A stretch of 64,000 nt of DNA from Mactromeris polynyma. Lineage: Eukaryota > Mollusca > Bivalvia > Venerida > Mactridae. Position 1 is the first letter of the stretch, and the number at the start of each line of letters is the position of its first letter. Where the stretch lies: NCBI GenBank assembly GCA_032209605.1, contig JASFXZ010000091.1:310001-374000 (forward strand), read 5' to 3'. Of this stretch, positions 1 to 13,402 are shown piece after piece. The translations under genes and the position numbers were made by a program. The notes under the pieces are model-generated. The model saw only the letters and a list, made by a program, of their open reading frames with translations. It ran no database searches and was not told the DNA's origin.

Positions 1-3000
1 CTATTGTTGTATGTAGTGTAGCTATTACCAGTTATGTCTTCTGTTGATGACGTGTTTCTTTTGTAATTGTCAGGAACTATCAATCCTCCGAAAATGTCAT
101 TTCTAATGGTTTCGATGGAAACATGATGACGTTGACTTTTCCGCATATGTCTGGATTGTCTGCAGTCTGTTCTCTTTGCTGTTAACAAACATGATTGTGT
201 TTCTTTGACTGCTGATAGTTTTGTGAGATATGAATTTTAGTATTTTTATTGTCATGTGCACTTGATAGAGCAAATTTACTTTAATTTCATACATTTTGCA
301 TCTGAATTACACAATCAGTTTCACTTCATTTCTTGATATTTAAATTCATATAGACTTGCTGTCTCATCTTGATTTGGTATGTTTCTCCAAGGAGGCGCGT
401 TCGAAAACATAAACAGATAAAATCATAAAAACCAATCGGTTATCTTATGCTTTGTAATACCCTCTGTCAAAATTTGAATAATATATGTGTATAAAGTTGA
501 CAGACAAAATGCTGGCAGATTTATTCCGCTCATGTTTATTCATTACCGTAATTTGAGGTGTCATATTCTTCCAATCTCCCTTGTTCATCAACTATCACTG
601 CGAAAATTAGAGATATAATCATCTGTCAAGTTGTGACAGTCTCGATACCTAGCTAAATATATGGTGCATCTTTTCCATGATATATCTATAGTGTCCCATA
701 ATGCATCTCAACTACCCATCATGCAACTGTGACTACCCTATAATGCATCAGGTGACTTCTGCATCCTACGACAGACATGTTGTCCCCTTGGGGAGTTGCT
801 AATTGACAAAATTAGTGTCAGGAGGGGCACCTTAATTGGTTGTCAATCAAACAAATGTGTAAGTGACTGTTACCTGCCCTTAAAATAATTGCCATTGCTA
901 ACTTTTTCATCCCTTTTAAGTCAATAATTAGTGGTTTATCTTTTCTTTCAGTGATCATACCTCTGCTTCAAATTCAGACAAAGATCAAGGCCATTTGTGT
1001 TGTCATGGGATTTGATCAAACTTGATAGTATTATGTCTGGTTAAATGAACTTCAACAACCAACTTTCATCAGCTTTTAAGACTTCAAACTTTTCTACAGT
1101 TTAAAAAAACAGAAAACAAGCCAGCGTCTGATTATGCTGACAAATTTTGTATGAAGATTTGACAAATGATAACCAAATGAACGAAGCTTCACTAATTGCT
1201 GGAAATGAGTACTTTCCCATTTGTTCACTTTTTCAAACCATGAAAATATCGATATTGTCTGATTTAAAATGGCTTGATTTTCATTGATGGTCGTTCAATA
1301 AAAGAATTCTGTAATTTTTATAGTTATTGTGATCTTTAGTTGATATCCTTCCAACATTGGTATACCGGTAAAACCGTTTTCTCATTGTTGAACTGTTTTC
1401 ATTTGTTTTATGTGCATTATTCTGTTATATTTCCAATGGTTATAACTTTATTATCCAAATTGAATAAAGAATTTTCGAAAAGTTATTCTGAAAAGTCTTG
1501 TAAATATCTGTTTGAATATAGCAAAAATTGAAGCTTTTTTCATTCAGCGACGTCTGTCAAGACTGAAAAGGATACAAAATGTGTGTTTAAAATTAAATCT
1601 TTTATTATAGGGTTGTATGTTTCGCTTCATGACAATGGCTCCTGGCTTTCCTTGCAAAATTACCCAATTTTCTATTGCTGAAGTTTTAATTTCTATTAAA
1701 CTCATCATGTCAAAGATAACTTTAAGGCAAACGTTTCATGTGTTTTTGAAAACAGTATGAAATTTATAGAAATGTGAATTGTCCAGCAAATTTTATTGAA
1801 ATGATGTTAAAAAGTATTCCATTTAAAATGCGTTATTGACCAGGTCAGTTCACCATTGACTGTAACAGCTGTTGAAATTGCATGTATGTATGTACATTCT
1901 AGTCCAAAAAGCATGAATGTTTATCTTTACCCGAATGTTATTGTCCTGTTAGTGACGGAGACAGAAACATTAAGTGAACTTTTAACATCCTAAAGCGGTA
2001 AAATAATGACCCAATTTTTTCTCCATTTTTTACTATTATTTTAAGAAATTTCTTTTATCAAGTGTATAATAGGAGAGTTATGACCAATTTATTTTTGTAG
2101 TGGGAAGCTGGAGGGTAAGTTTCTAGTAGATTAGACATTAGATGATACACAGTAACTGTGGCTAATTGCTTTACTTTTCAAGCACTAGTCTGTAATTTGT
2201 CTTTTTTCTGGATGATAAATTTCAACAAATTGTATCCCGCAAGAAAAAAAACAAGATTTTCATATGGATACTTACAAAACATTATCTAACACAAGACCAA
2301 ATCTGTCCTAGTGAGCGAGCTCCGTGAAAAATTTGTTGACTGCTGCGTGAAATTCAATAGCGAACTTGTAGCGCGATTATCAGTTTGTTGTTGATTACAT
2401 TGTTAAAGCGTCAGTGAACGGGCTGATTGCGATCGCACTTGATTGATTCCGATGTTCACAAATTGTTGTGCTATTAGCCCTCTGATGCATTGGTCAATAT
2501 GCCGAGTTTAAACATAGGGGGGGGGGGATAGTACGTGATATAGCAATAATTGTACCAATATACGTTGTTGAGATATAGGTCACTGACAGTATAGAGATGT
2601 ATTTAGTTCATGTCGTTGTTGTTTCTGTCTTATTTTGAGACTTGTGATTGGTTCGTTAATTTACAGGAAATGCTGAATTCTGTGTCATTGATTAAGTATT
2701 GAATAATCTCTTGTTGAAATTGGAAAATGCAAAACGTACAAAACAATTATTTCAAGGATTATAATTTACTGTTACATTGTGATTCTTGTCAACATGATAT
2801 ATTAGAAATTTATCAGGCATGTTTAAATAAACCCTGCTGGCTTCTGTTGACTGAATACAATTTCTTCTGAATAAATAATAAAATCTCGCTCAATCAGATC
2901 TTGTCTTCAAATTGCTCATACAGGCAGAATGGTGGCATACGAAATTAAGGCGAAATTAAGGCGCCAAATCAGCAATGTTACTGAATGCTTATATTTTTGA

Positions 3001-3901
3001 TGAATTATCAGATTTGTTCCGATACGAACCTGCTGCACAAGAACGACAGTCTATCATCAAAATTGTATTAGTTTATGACACGAGGCCAATCTCTATCGGT
3101 GGAGTTTGACTAATGGAGAATGATAATTACAGCTGTATGCCCGTTTCTAGGCATAAGAGTCTGGTATAATTGAGTATTTTACATGATTGGACTGAACGTA
3201 GAACTTATATTGGAGATATTTTCAATTTGTGTGTGAACGTGTCCGTATCATTTGATTTTATCCGATCGAATGCAAGAGAGCCAGAAATGACTGATGGCTT
3301 TTAAGACTGATGAGTTCGTGTTGAGTTGTCGTTGTTTCCTATACATCGTAGATCGGTATATTAGGAGAGCCGAGTTGCCAGGGGAACTGTTTTGATCATG
3401 AGGACTTGTCACTTTGTGATAGACTTGGTAGATTGTAGTTAGATGATGAAAACTTACTTATCAGAGTATGGTATAGCATTGGAGAATTGATTATGTAACA
3501 AACTTTAACTCTTCAAAGTATCCATCCAGGCACTCTGTTGCCCTTTAAAATCTACACAGATTTATATGTGATGTATTATTGTAGACTAGAAGGTAATGAA
3601 GCCAATGTCCACAGAGAGGTCCGTTCAGGTTTGCCGTTAACCTTTGGTTTATTTATAAGGTTGACCTTCCCAGTGTTCTTCATAATCGCCCTATGCTTTA
3701 TAATTCTCATTCTTGTCGTTGATATTCATCGCAGTTACCTCAACACTGAAGACCGATCTTAACTGCGATACTTTCGAGCCTACAATGGTCAAAATTCATA
3801 AGAATATGCATGTGGTTGATTGATGAACCTTGAGGTTTTGTGAGAGCTTGATTTTCTACTTGCCTTTGACAGGCCATCATGAGAGTCATCATACATACAT
3901 T
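1..3901. other. AT-rich non-coding DNA
   Basis: No reading frame here looks like protein or an exon; the small open frames are low-complexity. Minor landmarks are a run of 11 G at 2517-2527 and a perfect 11-bp tandem duplication (CGAAATTAAGG twice) at 2940-2961. It could be intergenic, or a 5' intron of the downstream Robo gene if that gene has far-upstream non-coding exons. Confidence 0.6.
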
Positions 3902-4054
3902 CAGTCGGACCTCATTTATATGACAATCATCTATAAATATCAGGTCTCGATGCATCTTCTCAGGCACCTCAATATGAAATGGGCTATTTGAAACTATATA
4001 TTATTCAAAATAAAATTTCGGACCCAAAGAATTCAACTAAACAAGGTCGGACTG
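3902..4054. mobile_element. Small terminal-inverted-repeat element (pogo/Tc1-like MITE)
   Basis: The left end reads CAGTCGGACCTCATTTA and the right end, reverse-complemented, reads CAGTCCGACCTTGTTTA, an imperfect terminal inverted repeat. The right end is followed by TA; the left flank is diverged. It is 153 bp and encodes nothing, so it would depend on a transposase supplied elsewhere. It resembles the better-preserved TA-flanked elements at 21957, 32728 and 43523. The superfamily assignment comes from the CAGT termini and TA flank and is inference. Confidence 0.55.
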
Positions 4055-6334
4055 TATATGTATATGTTTTACAAACATCCTCAAGACTGGATCGATCGTT
4101 GTAAGTTTATTACGCTTATTTGGAAACCCACTTTGGAAAATGGTTACAATTGAGTGTTAATTGACATTACTGGTACCTAAATGATCACGATCAGCGTTTG
4201 TTTGAATGACATATACTTAAGAAGAAACACACGTTTTGTTTTGGAAGCAATATCGTCTGCTTGCAAGAACCTTGGCCATGATCAGTTCAAACAAATTATG
4301 ATTCACTTGTGTTCATTTTTAGCTCCATTGGGTTAATTGGAGTTACATTTCTTAAAGATTAATTAGACTCGTGTCGGAATATCGCGGAAAAAATTGTAAT
4401 CCATAATCTGTGGTGAATACTCATGACGCCAATATTGTCCTTCATTTGTAAAAACTCCTTTTAAAAACCGTGGCACAGGGTTGAATCAGTAGAGAAAATG
4501 ATTTAAGCTTAATGAACAAGAAATATGACTTCTGGAGAGAGAAAAAAACATCAAATGGTGAAAGCAAAGTTGTTTATCCGCATAATATTAAAGAAACAGA
4601 TAAATGTGTTTTGCTCTCATCCATCAGGAACTGCAAACATGGCTATTTTAGTTTGTATTTGTTTAGATAGGTTTTTAGAAGCAATTCAGGATTGAGTATT
4701 TTCGGTCCAGATTAAGACAGCAGTTGTTGTTGCACAAACATCTTCCATCATCTGCTTGATTTTATCAATGTTTTTGAAAAGACCAAACAGTTATGTACAA
4801 GCCATTGATCATTGTCATTCTCTGTAAATTGAAACCTACGCTATTCTTAAGTTTTTCATGCAACAAGAAAAAAAAAATATGCCAAGGAAATTGCACAATT
4901 ATTAAAATTCGTATTCACAAAGAGTGTTGTTCAATTAAAACAGATTTAAACAGCATTATGTTGTGCTTTTACCAGTTGAGATATTTGTCAAAATTTGTTG
5001 TGGTAAACAGAATGTTAGAATATTGTTTCACAAGTGTTTAGATTTGGGTGTCGTCATCACCCTGTCTGTCTGTTCATCACCAAATTGTGTGGGTACCTTT
5101 AACTATTCTGAGAGGTAGAGGTCTTGAGCACTCTATTCAATACCTGATTATTTATCTGAGTATCAGAATCAATGCTCTTCCGCCTCCCCTAATCTCTTGG
5201 CTATAACGTACAGAAATGCAAGGGATTTCAACTAAACAACACACAAATGTTAAGCCTGATGAGACTGTGATCCCCAAGAATCAGATGTGTGGCTCCAAGG
5301 TCTAGGTCATGTGCAAGGGCTTTTACTTCAAGGTCATATGTCGCTTGCCAGTGACATTCACTTGCCGCTACTGTGACATCTCTTGTTTTGTATGTGCATC
5401 ACGTAACATTTGCGCCGGAACTTAGACAATAGAACAATACTTACGGCAAGAGTTCCTATTAATGGTATTGACAATGTGGCTTTTTATCAGTGTATGAGAT
5501 CTCGAGCATTGTAAAAAACGAATCCATTTAGTTCTATGGAAACATGCTCGGGTTTTGGCCTTTTGTAATAAAGAACTGCATTTTTTACAGTTTCGAAAAA
5601 GGAATCAGATAAAATCGGCAAGAGTATGATCATGTTACTGTCAATTTAGAAATTGATCGAAGTGTCGGAATTGTTCGTTACTCGATATTTACTGGCAATG
5701 TCATTGATATCAGCATTTTTTATCTCGTCCCACTCAGTTACTTTATTCAATACTTTTCCTGTGCCTCTGATGAGTTGTATCAGTTGAATTCAATGAAGCA
5801 TGAAAGATACAACCTCGAAGTTCCATCATAGTGTAATAACAAGTGACATTCAAAATAATAATTCATGATATAAATCAAGGCTTCCGAACATCCATTATTG
5901 TTGATTGGGTTCATAGAGAAGCCCTGCCAGTGTTTATAGTCGTTTTGCCTTGTTCAACAATAATGCTTAGTTTATGGAATTACTTTCCTATTGTATTCTA
6001 TACAAAATTGGTTTGTCTTTAATTCAATGCCATTGAATCTGTGAATATACGTCGGGGAAATAATTTTACATCTCGGAATTTATGATAAGCATTTTATCAC
6101 TTTTGTTGTCAAAAATATTGTTTCATCTTGTATTTTTTTATTTGCTAGGACACATAATCAAGACTTTGGGATTGTTGTATCTGTCAAAGGTGATTACATT
6201 GAAACATTTGATTATTTTAGATATTACGGTGACGCTTATTCACAGTGCATAAAGTACATTTTTTAGTGATGGGTCTTTAGTCATAATAAGACACACAATG
6301 ATATACATGTAGTGACTTTTACAGCTAGTAGGAT
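4055..6334. other. AT-rich non-coding DNA
   Basis: I see no gene or clear exon. The stretch around 5041-5110 contains a CTGTCTGTCTG run like those found in dispersed mollusc repeats, but too little is present to define an element. Confidence 0.5.
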
Positions 6335-6425
6335 GCAGCAAAACCTCATGTGCCCCTTTCAGCATTATGTTGGGTATAGGTGGGTACCTGGATAGAACCA
6401 CGGACCTTCTGTAAGCCAGCTAGGT
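6335..6425 (-). repeat. Interspersed repeat fragment, probable SINE remnant
   Basis: Read on the minus strand, the segment contains CTAGCTGGCTTACAGAAGGTC, then GTGGTTCTATCCAGGTACCC, then AATGCTGAAAGGGGCAC. From memory this matches the layout of a widespread dispersed repeat of bivalve genomes, which has an internal GTGGTTCTA(C)CCAGGTGCCC block followed by an ATAATGC..AGGGGCAC block. No target-site duplication is obvious. I call it from memory of the family, so confidence is moderate. Confidence 0.45.
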
Positions 6426-8695
6426 TATAGCTTAATTCCTCATTCATTTTGTAGTGTTTGCTAAATTTGTCATTTTATCAGTTTAGTCAACAGTTGTTTA
6501 AAAGTGGACTTATTGGCAGCATGTTACAGTCAATGTGTGGTTAGCTTGCTGTCACACAGGTTTTATCCTCCTCTTACTGACAGTTCTAAGTCTGTGAGGC
6601 AGGATTGTTAATTGCTGTGAATGTGGGTGTTGTTCCCCTTCTCCCTACTTTTTTCTGCCATTTTATACCGGGTTGTCATTTTCCATGCTCTCGGGGATCT
6701 GTTTGGGGGCCCTGTTTCCTGTATGTAGCCTTTTTGTTCAGTTGGTTCTTGCCCTTACATATGTGTTTTTTTTTTAGAAGAATCACACCGTGTATGATTC
6801 TTGGACTTTAAATACTGTGTAATACATCTTGGATAGAAAAGTTGGCTACCTTTCCTTAGTAATTTGCATAGAAGACTAAATGATAACACAGGAAATAATG
6901 GAAGCTTCCCTTTGTTTATGGATTACCCATTATGTATATAATTATGAGCAATAAAATATTCCTTCCTCTTTGTTAAAACTCTTCAGTCATGAAAAGAGAC
7001 AACACAGTTGGAAAAACGCTGATGACCGAATTGTTTAAAAGTTCAGAAAGTTGGCTTGCAAATCCATTTGAACATGAAACAGGAGTTTGAATATTGGTCA
7101 ACACACACCTGTTTTATGCCCCCTGTCGACAGGCCCTTTCATATCAGGATAGACGATGCATTGCAAATGAAATGATATTTCTTTGTCAGTCTGAGAATGC
7201 ATGACTGGTCATCCAATGCTTCTCTCTGCGTAAAGTCAGCATGATTGCATTATTCCTACATCATATCAATGGGTGGAATGGATTTAAATGTTTGTCATCG
7301 AAGCAATTCAGATTAATAATCAATGAAAACTTAATAAACCTTTATAATATCTTGCCCATCAGTCTACATGCAAAACTGACAACTATTGTGAGAAAACAAA
7401 TGGTAGCAAAGTAAGGGATCAATCATTGCATTCATTATACCACCAACACAGCAGTGTTCCATTAATCCCACCATTAAAACAATGTCACTGCATAGTCCGT
7501 GCAGACTATAGGGTCTAACTGCTATTTGATTGGCAAGGCGGCTGACTTTGATTGACTGCGCAGTGTGGTTGGTGCCCAGAAAATGCTAAAGAATGGCCCC
7601 ATAATAGTAATTAAAGACCAATTTCCACTAATAACCATATTTTAATTGCATAATATTTCCCATTACAATTTGTGGTCCGATTGTTCTATTGTATAATAAA
7701 CACATGGTTAGATGAAGTAATTAATTTTAAAACACATCAAAGATTATGTAATTAATTTTCACACAATGCTCAGTGTTAATTACCCATACTACTTTCCATC
7801 TGAAGCAATTAAGATTTTGGGTAATAGAGGAGAATAAGCAATCTTATGGGAATAAGAAGGGCTCTCCATTTTCTATGTTAGAAACTGCATTGATACTGTG
7901 ATGGTGATTACCGTCAATTACCATTGATTACGTTCAATCAAAAATGAGATACTTTAACAGTGAAGTTCCAATACAGACAAAGAAAAATCAAATAATTTCA
8001 CTGTCATGAAGATACATACCATTGCATTAAATTAGCATTTGATGTATTGAAGGGATTTGGAACTGTCAGAGTTTGGCATGTTATCATATTTTAGTGGTTT
8101 CTTGGACACATGTAGCTCATTGATAATGTAATTAAATGATTTATTGTGTATTTAAACATCTGCTTGATTTTTTTTCAGTCTCTGTTATTGCTTGGTATGT
8201 GCATGTGATGCAATCAACAGTCTGAAGGATCAATTCTTTGGATGGAAGTTATAAATCATACCAAAACTATAACAATTCTGCATAATTGCAAACCACAGCA
8301 CTACCTTTTATCAAGTTACAGGGTGTATCTCTCCAGTGCAACATCTTTGTTAGTGCAGTCGCAAACAACAAATGTCATCGAAGGTAAGTGTCATCATATC
8401 ATCATATTTACAGCTCATCTGGGCCAACAGTGTCAGTTTTTTCTTTAAGTCACATATCTGGAGCCAGTGAGCAGATCTTGCTCAATTTTTTGCAAGAATG
8501 ATACTGGCATGGTGGGATCACTTGTTGATATTTGAATCTACATGTAATTTATACATGGTTTTACTATCAGAATGTTACAGTCGCAGTAATGGGCAATACA
8601 TTCTGGCTACATTATGGAGATGCCCACACAACATGTGCTCGCTCTCAGTGAACCATTGTTGAATTTTAGCATGTCACATGTCTGGTTGCTCGCCT
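6426..8695. other. AT-rich non-coding DNA with dense TAATTA-type motifs
   Basis: No coding segment can be supported. The part from about 7610 to 7830 has many TAATTA/TTAATT motifs, the core bound by homeodomain proteins. In DNA this AT-rich the motif is expected often by chance, so a regulatory role is only a possibility. Confidence 0.4.
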
Positions 8696-8775
8696 TTTTT
8701 AGCTCCATTGGTCGAGTGTTGAGCTGTCACTCGGGAGGCCGCAGCTTGAATCTAGGGCAGGTATGATCATGTCCT
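8696..8775 (+). repeat. tRNA-derived SINE head or tRNA pseudogene
   Basis: The segment begins TTTAGCTCCATTGGTCGAGTG, which resembles a tRNA D-arm/A-box, and about 45 bases later has GCTTGAATCTA, a diverged B-box (consensus GGTTCGAATCC). The acceptor ends do not pair well, so this is not a working tRNA. A SINE head or old tRNA pseudogene is the best reading. Confidence 0.4.
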
Positions 8776-11700
8776 TCTGTGACATTTAACCCAGGTAATT
8801 TGTCTTCTGTCTCTGATTCATGTCTAGAAGTTTGTCACTTGCAAGAACTCCAAGAAAACTGGTATTGCCAGATAAATGCTGCATGTAACTGTTGAAAAAC
8901 TATGTTACACATTGTCAAGATTATGTAAGTCTGTAACATTCCTTTTATATTTCTTGATTTTATACTTTGAAATTCTCTATAAGCCCTGTTGAATGCATGT
9001 ACTACACAGCGTAAAAACTGTGGCAGGTCGAATGTTTCCTGTTGTTCAACCTCCCACTATTTACTATGTTAAATGGAATCAAACAATGGAAGTTCCCATT
9101 GTAAATAAGGATTTTAATTACAATAATGGAAATTGCAGATTGTGTAAAAACTATGTTTGACCCATCTGTAATGCTAGGAATGGTTCATGTAATTGCTTTA
9201 GGGAATTTCAAAGCAATAAATTGATTTCTCACAGGTTGTTTGTTTGTCTTCCTTTGTCTTCCTCAATTGTTCAAGTAAATTATGGATGTACACAAAAAAT
9301 AGATACAAATAAAGTTTTTGTTTCTCCTATATGCTATTGTATTCTTCAAATCTAGTTTATTTCTATACAGGAATGGAATTATCGCTTTTAACATGTCGTG
9401 CATCAGAGGTAGTTGCTCTAGCGAACCTTTAAACTGGCAGTAAATTTAACCACAGGAAACTTGATGTTTAATAATTGCTGTTGAGAGGTTTCCCTGTGTT
9501 TGGAGAGTTACAAATAAAGGGGAGAACATTTTAGGGTTCTGGGTAGACCCTATTGTACTGGCATTGATGTGAATGGCATTCATTCGTTGATAAAACCCAG
9601 TGAGTTTGTATTTCAGATGTATTGATTTTGACTCGCAGACCCGAAGGTGTTCATTTCACATGTAAAACTTTCTAAAACTAACCCAAATCTTTGTTGAAAA
9701 CAATTTAATGGTTTTCTGATCATAAAGTTGCTTTGTGACTATCATTTTGTTCAACATGGGACACATATTTGAAGTATTGCTTTACAGAATTTATGATTTA
9801 TTAAATGCATAATGAATGCATTTGCAAATTGTAAAATAATTGGCTTATATAGGTTGCAAATGCAGTGCCATTGCAGCATCATTACTTGACAGTAGCAGCT
9901 GATTGACAATGGGTTATTATTGGTTAAACTTCCATTTCCTTCGGTGTCTCTGGGTGGATGTTTATGAACATGGGGGGGGGGGCATAGGCAACCCCCAAGG
10001 TCCCATGCCTATCTCTTGCTTTGTACATCTATTCCTTAAATTCAAAATTTATGTGCAACCTTGTCTAAATAAGTGATGCCGATTTAATTCCTGTCATTAG
10101 CTAAATGTCTTGTTTTACAACAATTGTTTTGCAGGAATATTTTTTTTAAAGACTCTTTCTGTCCTGATCACTCATTTTTATCAGTGTCAAGAATTGATTG
10201 TTCCACTATATAATGTGCTAAACATTTGTCATACCCAATAGAAATGTTTACTATAAAACTCAAACCTCATTTCCGAGGATGTTTACGATTGATTATTGTG
10301 TTTGTTCAAGATAGACAGTGATTGAGCGGACACGATTTGTCTTGAATTTCAATGCTTGCAGGATTGAATTTTTCTCCAGGTTTAATTATCGCCCATATTT
10401 GATTATCATCTTGCTAAGATACATAATATGCGAGAAACTCCGAGTGATGTATGCGTTTATTATTACCGTATTCTAATTGCTGTAGCATGTTTAGAAGACT
10501 GTGCACTTGGTAGAAGCCTGTGTTATTGAATGGTATTGGGAATTTGGGAATTCTATTTTGGGGTTTACATCTTCCCTGGTTTAGTTATGTAGCAGAAGGA
10601 ATTAAATTTGTGTACAAATTGATTACAATCAGTCATTTACTTGTTCTTCCCTGTTAGAAAGGATTGAAGGGATTCCAATAAAACTCCACATGCATGATGG
10701 TAGGTTTCTGGCTAACACAGTCAAACCTGTACCTCCCCCCATTAATGTCATAAGCAACAGTGAATAAAGTTTTCTTGGGGGAGGGGTATTCATCGCTTGT
10801 TAGGGACATGTTTGAGTTTTTTAAAATGTCAATAATATTGGCTGACTTTTATTCGTTTGATGTTTGAAACAAGTAAGCACCATGCACAAATCTAGCTGGG
10901 GTATGAAATGAATAAATAATGCCAGGCTGCTGGGCAATTAAACACAAGTAGAAAACAAAAACTTCGTAAGTTTTACAGCATGATAGAAATGTTTTAATTT
11001 CCTATTTACCGCATTGTACTGTTTTTTCAAAGATGAATATGAAAATCTGTTTTAATCGCATTGTATCAAAATAAAATTTATCTCTGAATTGTTTAAAGTT
11101 ATAATGTGCTTATTGTGTATTTTGTATTTTCCATCATGTTGCATGTTTCAAATTCTGAAATTCAGAAGAAAATTACAATTTTGATCCAATAATTTTAAAA
11201 TTGACTGCTTGGTAAATGGCAGTTATTGGAGTTATAGATGCATTTATGGAAATAAAGTTAACTTTCACAATAGTAAGGAACATCCATTATATCTAGCATT
11301 ACACGCTGCCTTGTTTTCCTTGTCAGAATTTGTCGTAACAACCTCTTATCTAAATAACATCACTTACTTAAATGAAGTCTGGTGTGCCGTTTGGGTATGT
11401 TTGCAGCATTTACATTGTAAACAATTTTTTAATCGAATAATATTTATTTAACAAAAACATCCATCTTTGATTTCTCGCCATTATGCTCTCGTATCAAGTT
11501 ACGTAATATTGCTGTGTTGTCAGGCACCTTATTGTCTAAACATATAATTGTCCTGCTTGTATCTTTTAAGATATCACGTTTAAATCACTTTGCTATGATA
11601 ATCATGGGCGCTGTTGTTATATGATGATGGATAACAATGATGACTATCAATTTGTCGATCTCCCATCATAAATCATCTCCATTATTGATCTTAGAACGGT

Positions 11701-11842
11701 CACAGGTGCTTGCAGTAATGCTTCGCAAGCTTGTTGCAGTTGGAGCTACAATCCATGGAAAGCAAAGGGGTTCACTGAAAAAAATAAAATGATGTAAATT
11801 TATTTTTATGCTTCTGGCATTGTAGAAACTTGAAATGGCTTA
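8776..11842. other. AT-rich non-coding DNA
   Basis: No gene seen. A poly-G run lies near 9971. At about 10721 there is CAGTCAAACCTGTACCTCCCC, which looks like one end of the CAGT-type inverted-repeat elements found elsewhere in the window, but I could not identify a matching second end, so it is not called as an element. Confidence 0.45.
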
Positions 11843-11990
11843 AAGTGTCCGTCCCTGCAAAAATTTGTTTCCGATCAATAACTCCTGAAAGGGCACATAA
11901 GCATACAGTAATAAAATACAGGTAAAGTTTGATTAGGATTACAAGCCAGCTTATTTTGGAGGAGTTATGGCCCTTTTCAACTTATAAATT
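11843..11990. repeat. Probable dispersed repeat of the 'CAATAACTCC .. GTTATGGCCC' type
   Basis: The segment has GTGTCCGTCCCTGC, then CGATCAATAACTCCTGAAAG, then GGAGTTATGGCCCTTTTCAA. The combination of a GTCCGTC stretch with 'CAATAACTC' and 'GTTATGGCCC' phrases is characteristic, from memory, of abundant interspersed repeats in mollusc genomes. The repeat at 51905 shares the CCAATAACTC phrase. Boundaries are approximate. Confidence 0.4.
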
Positions 11991-12505
11991 GGTTTCCTAT
12001 CAATAAGTTGTTTAAGTGTGGATGGATTGAATTCATATCAAGGACACAACTATGTTTAACATTTTTAGATCCTAATGATATTTGATGGAGGCCAGTGCCT
12101 TGTTTTAACTCGGCTGCAGGCTTTCTTGCAGCCTTCTAAAGTTTGAAATTGTTCAATCCTTTACTGAATTTTGGAAAAACTGAACTGCACAAAATTTATA
12201 TTTTCAGTCATATGCAACATTTTAAATTTTCGTTGTATTGCGTCATTTAAATTTGCTTGTGCGTACTGTTCATGATGTAATTATTTAATGCTGTTGCTAT
12301 CAAGAAGTGGGATAATGATCTTGCTATTAAGTAATTAATGTATTGATGTTGTGATTTAATTAAGTCGTTAAGACACAAACCCATACCATTACACAGTTTT
12401 GGTATAGATAACGTGGCTATCAAATGATTTTAATTACTGTGTTCACAATATTATTGTCTTTTTTGAGTCAGTTGATTAAAATCTACCATTACAATATCTG
12501 CAGCT

Positions 12506-12519
12506 GTTGCCATGGTAAC
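12506..12519. promoter_or_regulatory. RFX X-box-like motif
   Basis: GTTGCC-AT-GGTAAC is a near-palindromic match to the RFX transcription factor X-box (GTHNYY AT RRNAAC). It stands in non-coding DNA about 34 kb upstream of the Robo start codon and 0.9 kb upstream of a candidate exon at 13403. The match is direct; any function is speculative. Confidence 0.3.
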
Positions 12520-12638
12520 TTATCCATATAGGGTAACATACTGTATTTTACTCACTGATTAACAATAGGAATGGTTTTAATTATAATATGAGCGCATGTA
12601 TCAAATGATCTTTGTGTATTTTAATGGTGATGATATTT

Positions 12639-12654
12639 CATATGATATCATATG
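12639..12654. repeat. Perfect 16-bp palindrome within a local duplication
   Basis: CATATGATATCATATG is a perfect palindrome. It lies in a diverged direct duplication: ATGATCTTTGTGTATTTTAA near 12605 is echoed by ATGATCTTTGTACATCTTAT near 12652. No function can be inferred. Confidence 0.6.
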
Positions 12655-13117
12655 ATCTTTGTACATCTTATTTGTGATAACTTTTCTCTGATACAACGTG
12701 TTGCGGTGGGATATAACAGTATGGTGTGGGTTTGAATGTGTCAAACCTATTGTTTGTTCACTTGATTATGTCTGATATATGACTGGAAACCCATTCAAGC
12801 TATCAGCAAGCATGCTCTGTACGATTGTTGCATGTGAAAATTGTAATTATGCTTTGTTCATTTTTATGTCATAATCAAAAAAGAATGCATTCTTACAGTT
12901 ATGTTTGGGTGCTGTTTGTTTTAAAAATAGTATGTTTGCTTGACATAAGTAATATTGTTAAGGAAGTGATGCCACAACTAGTGTACCTTGTTTGTGTTCC
13001 AATGGGTTCAGGATGCTGTTGGTACTTGTAGATTCCTTGCCAACACTGGGCATTACTTTGCTGGTTACATACCAGTACTATGTTAGGTTGGCAAAAACTG
13101 AAAAATATTTCTGTTTT

Positions 13118-13193
13118 ACCCGACTGGACAAGGGATTGAAACCACAACCGGATTCATAGTCAGCAGCTTTACCACTGAGCCACTGGGCCACCT
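13118..13193 (-). repeat. tRNA-derived SINE head or tRNA pseudogene
   Basis: The minus strand reads GTGGCCCAGTGGCTCAGTGG, then TAAAGC (a good A-box, TGGCTCAGTGG), an anticodon-arm-like GACTATGAATC, then GGTTTCAATCCC (a B-box with one or two changes). The acceptor ends do not form a convincing stem, so it is more likely a SINE head or pseudogene than an active tRNA. Confidence 0.45.
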
Positions 13194-13402
13194 AGGTGTG
13201 ATTATGTCTACGGCTATATAGCAGTATGGCTGCTCTAGATCTGCTGCAAGGTGACACATTCTCATTATGACTGAACACTTGTTAGTAAAAAGTTAAAACT
13301 CAACATTTGCACACACTCAAACATTTATGAATCTCAATATAGGCTTGAGTTGAAACATATTTTATTTTCATACTATGAACGTTCTGTTTGTTTGTTCTGC
13401 AG

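Noticed and set aside
10721..10745. CAGTCAAACCTGTACCTCCC as the left end of another inverted-repeat element
   Set aside because: No matching right-hand terminus could be found within several hundred bases.
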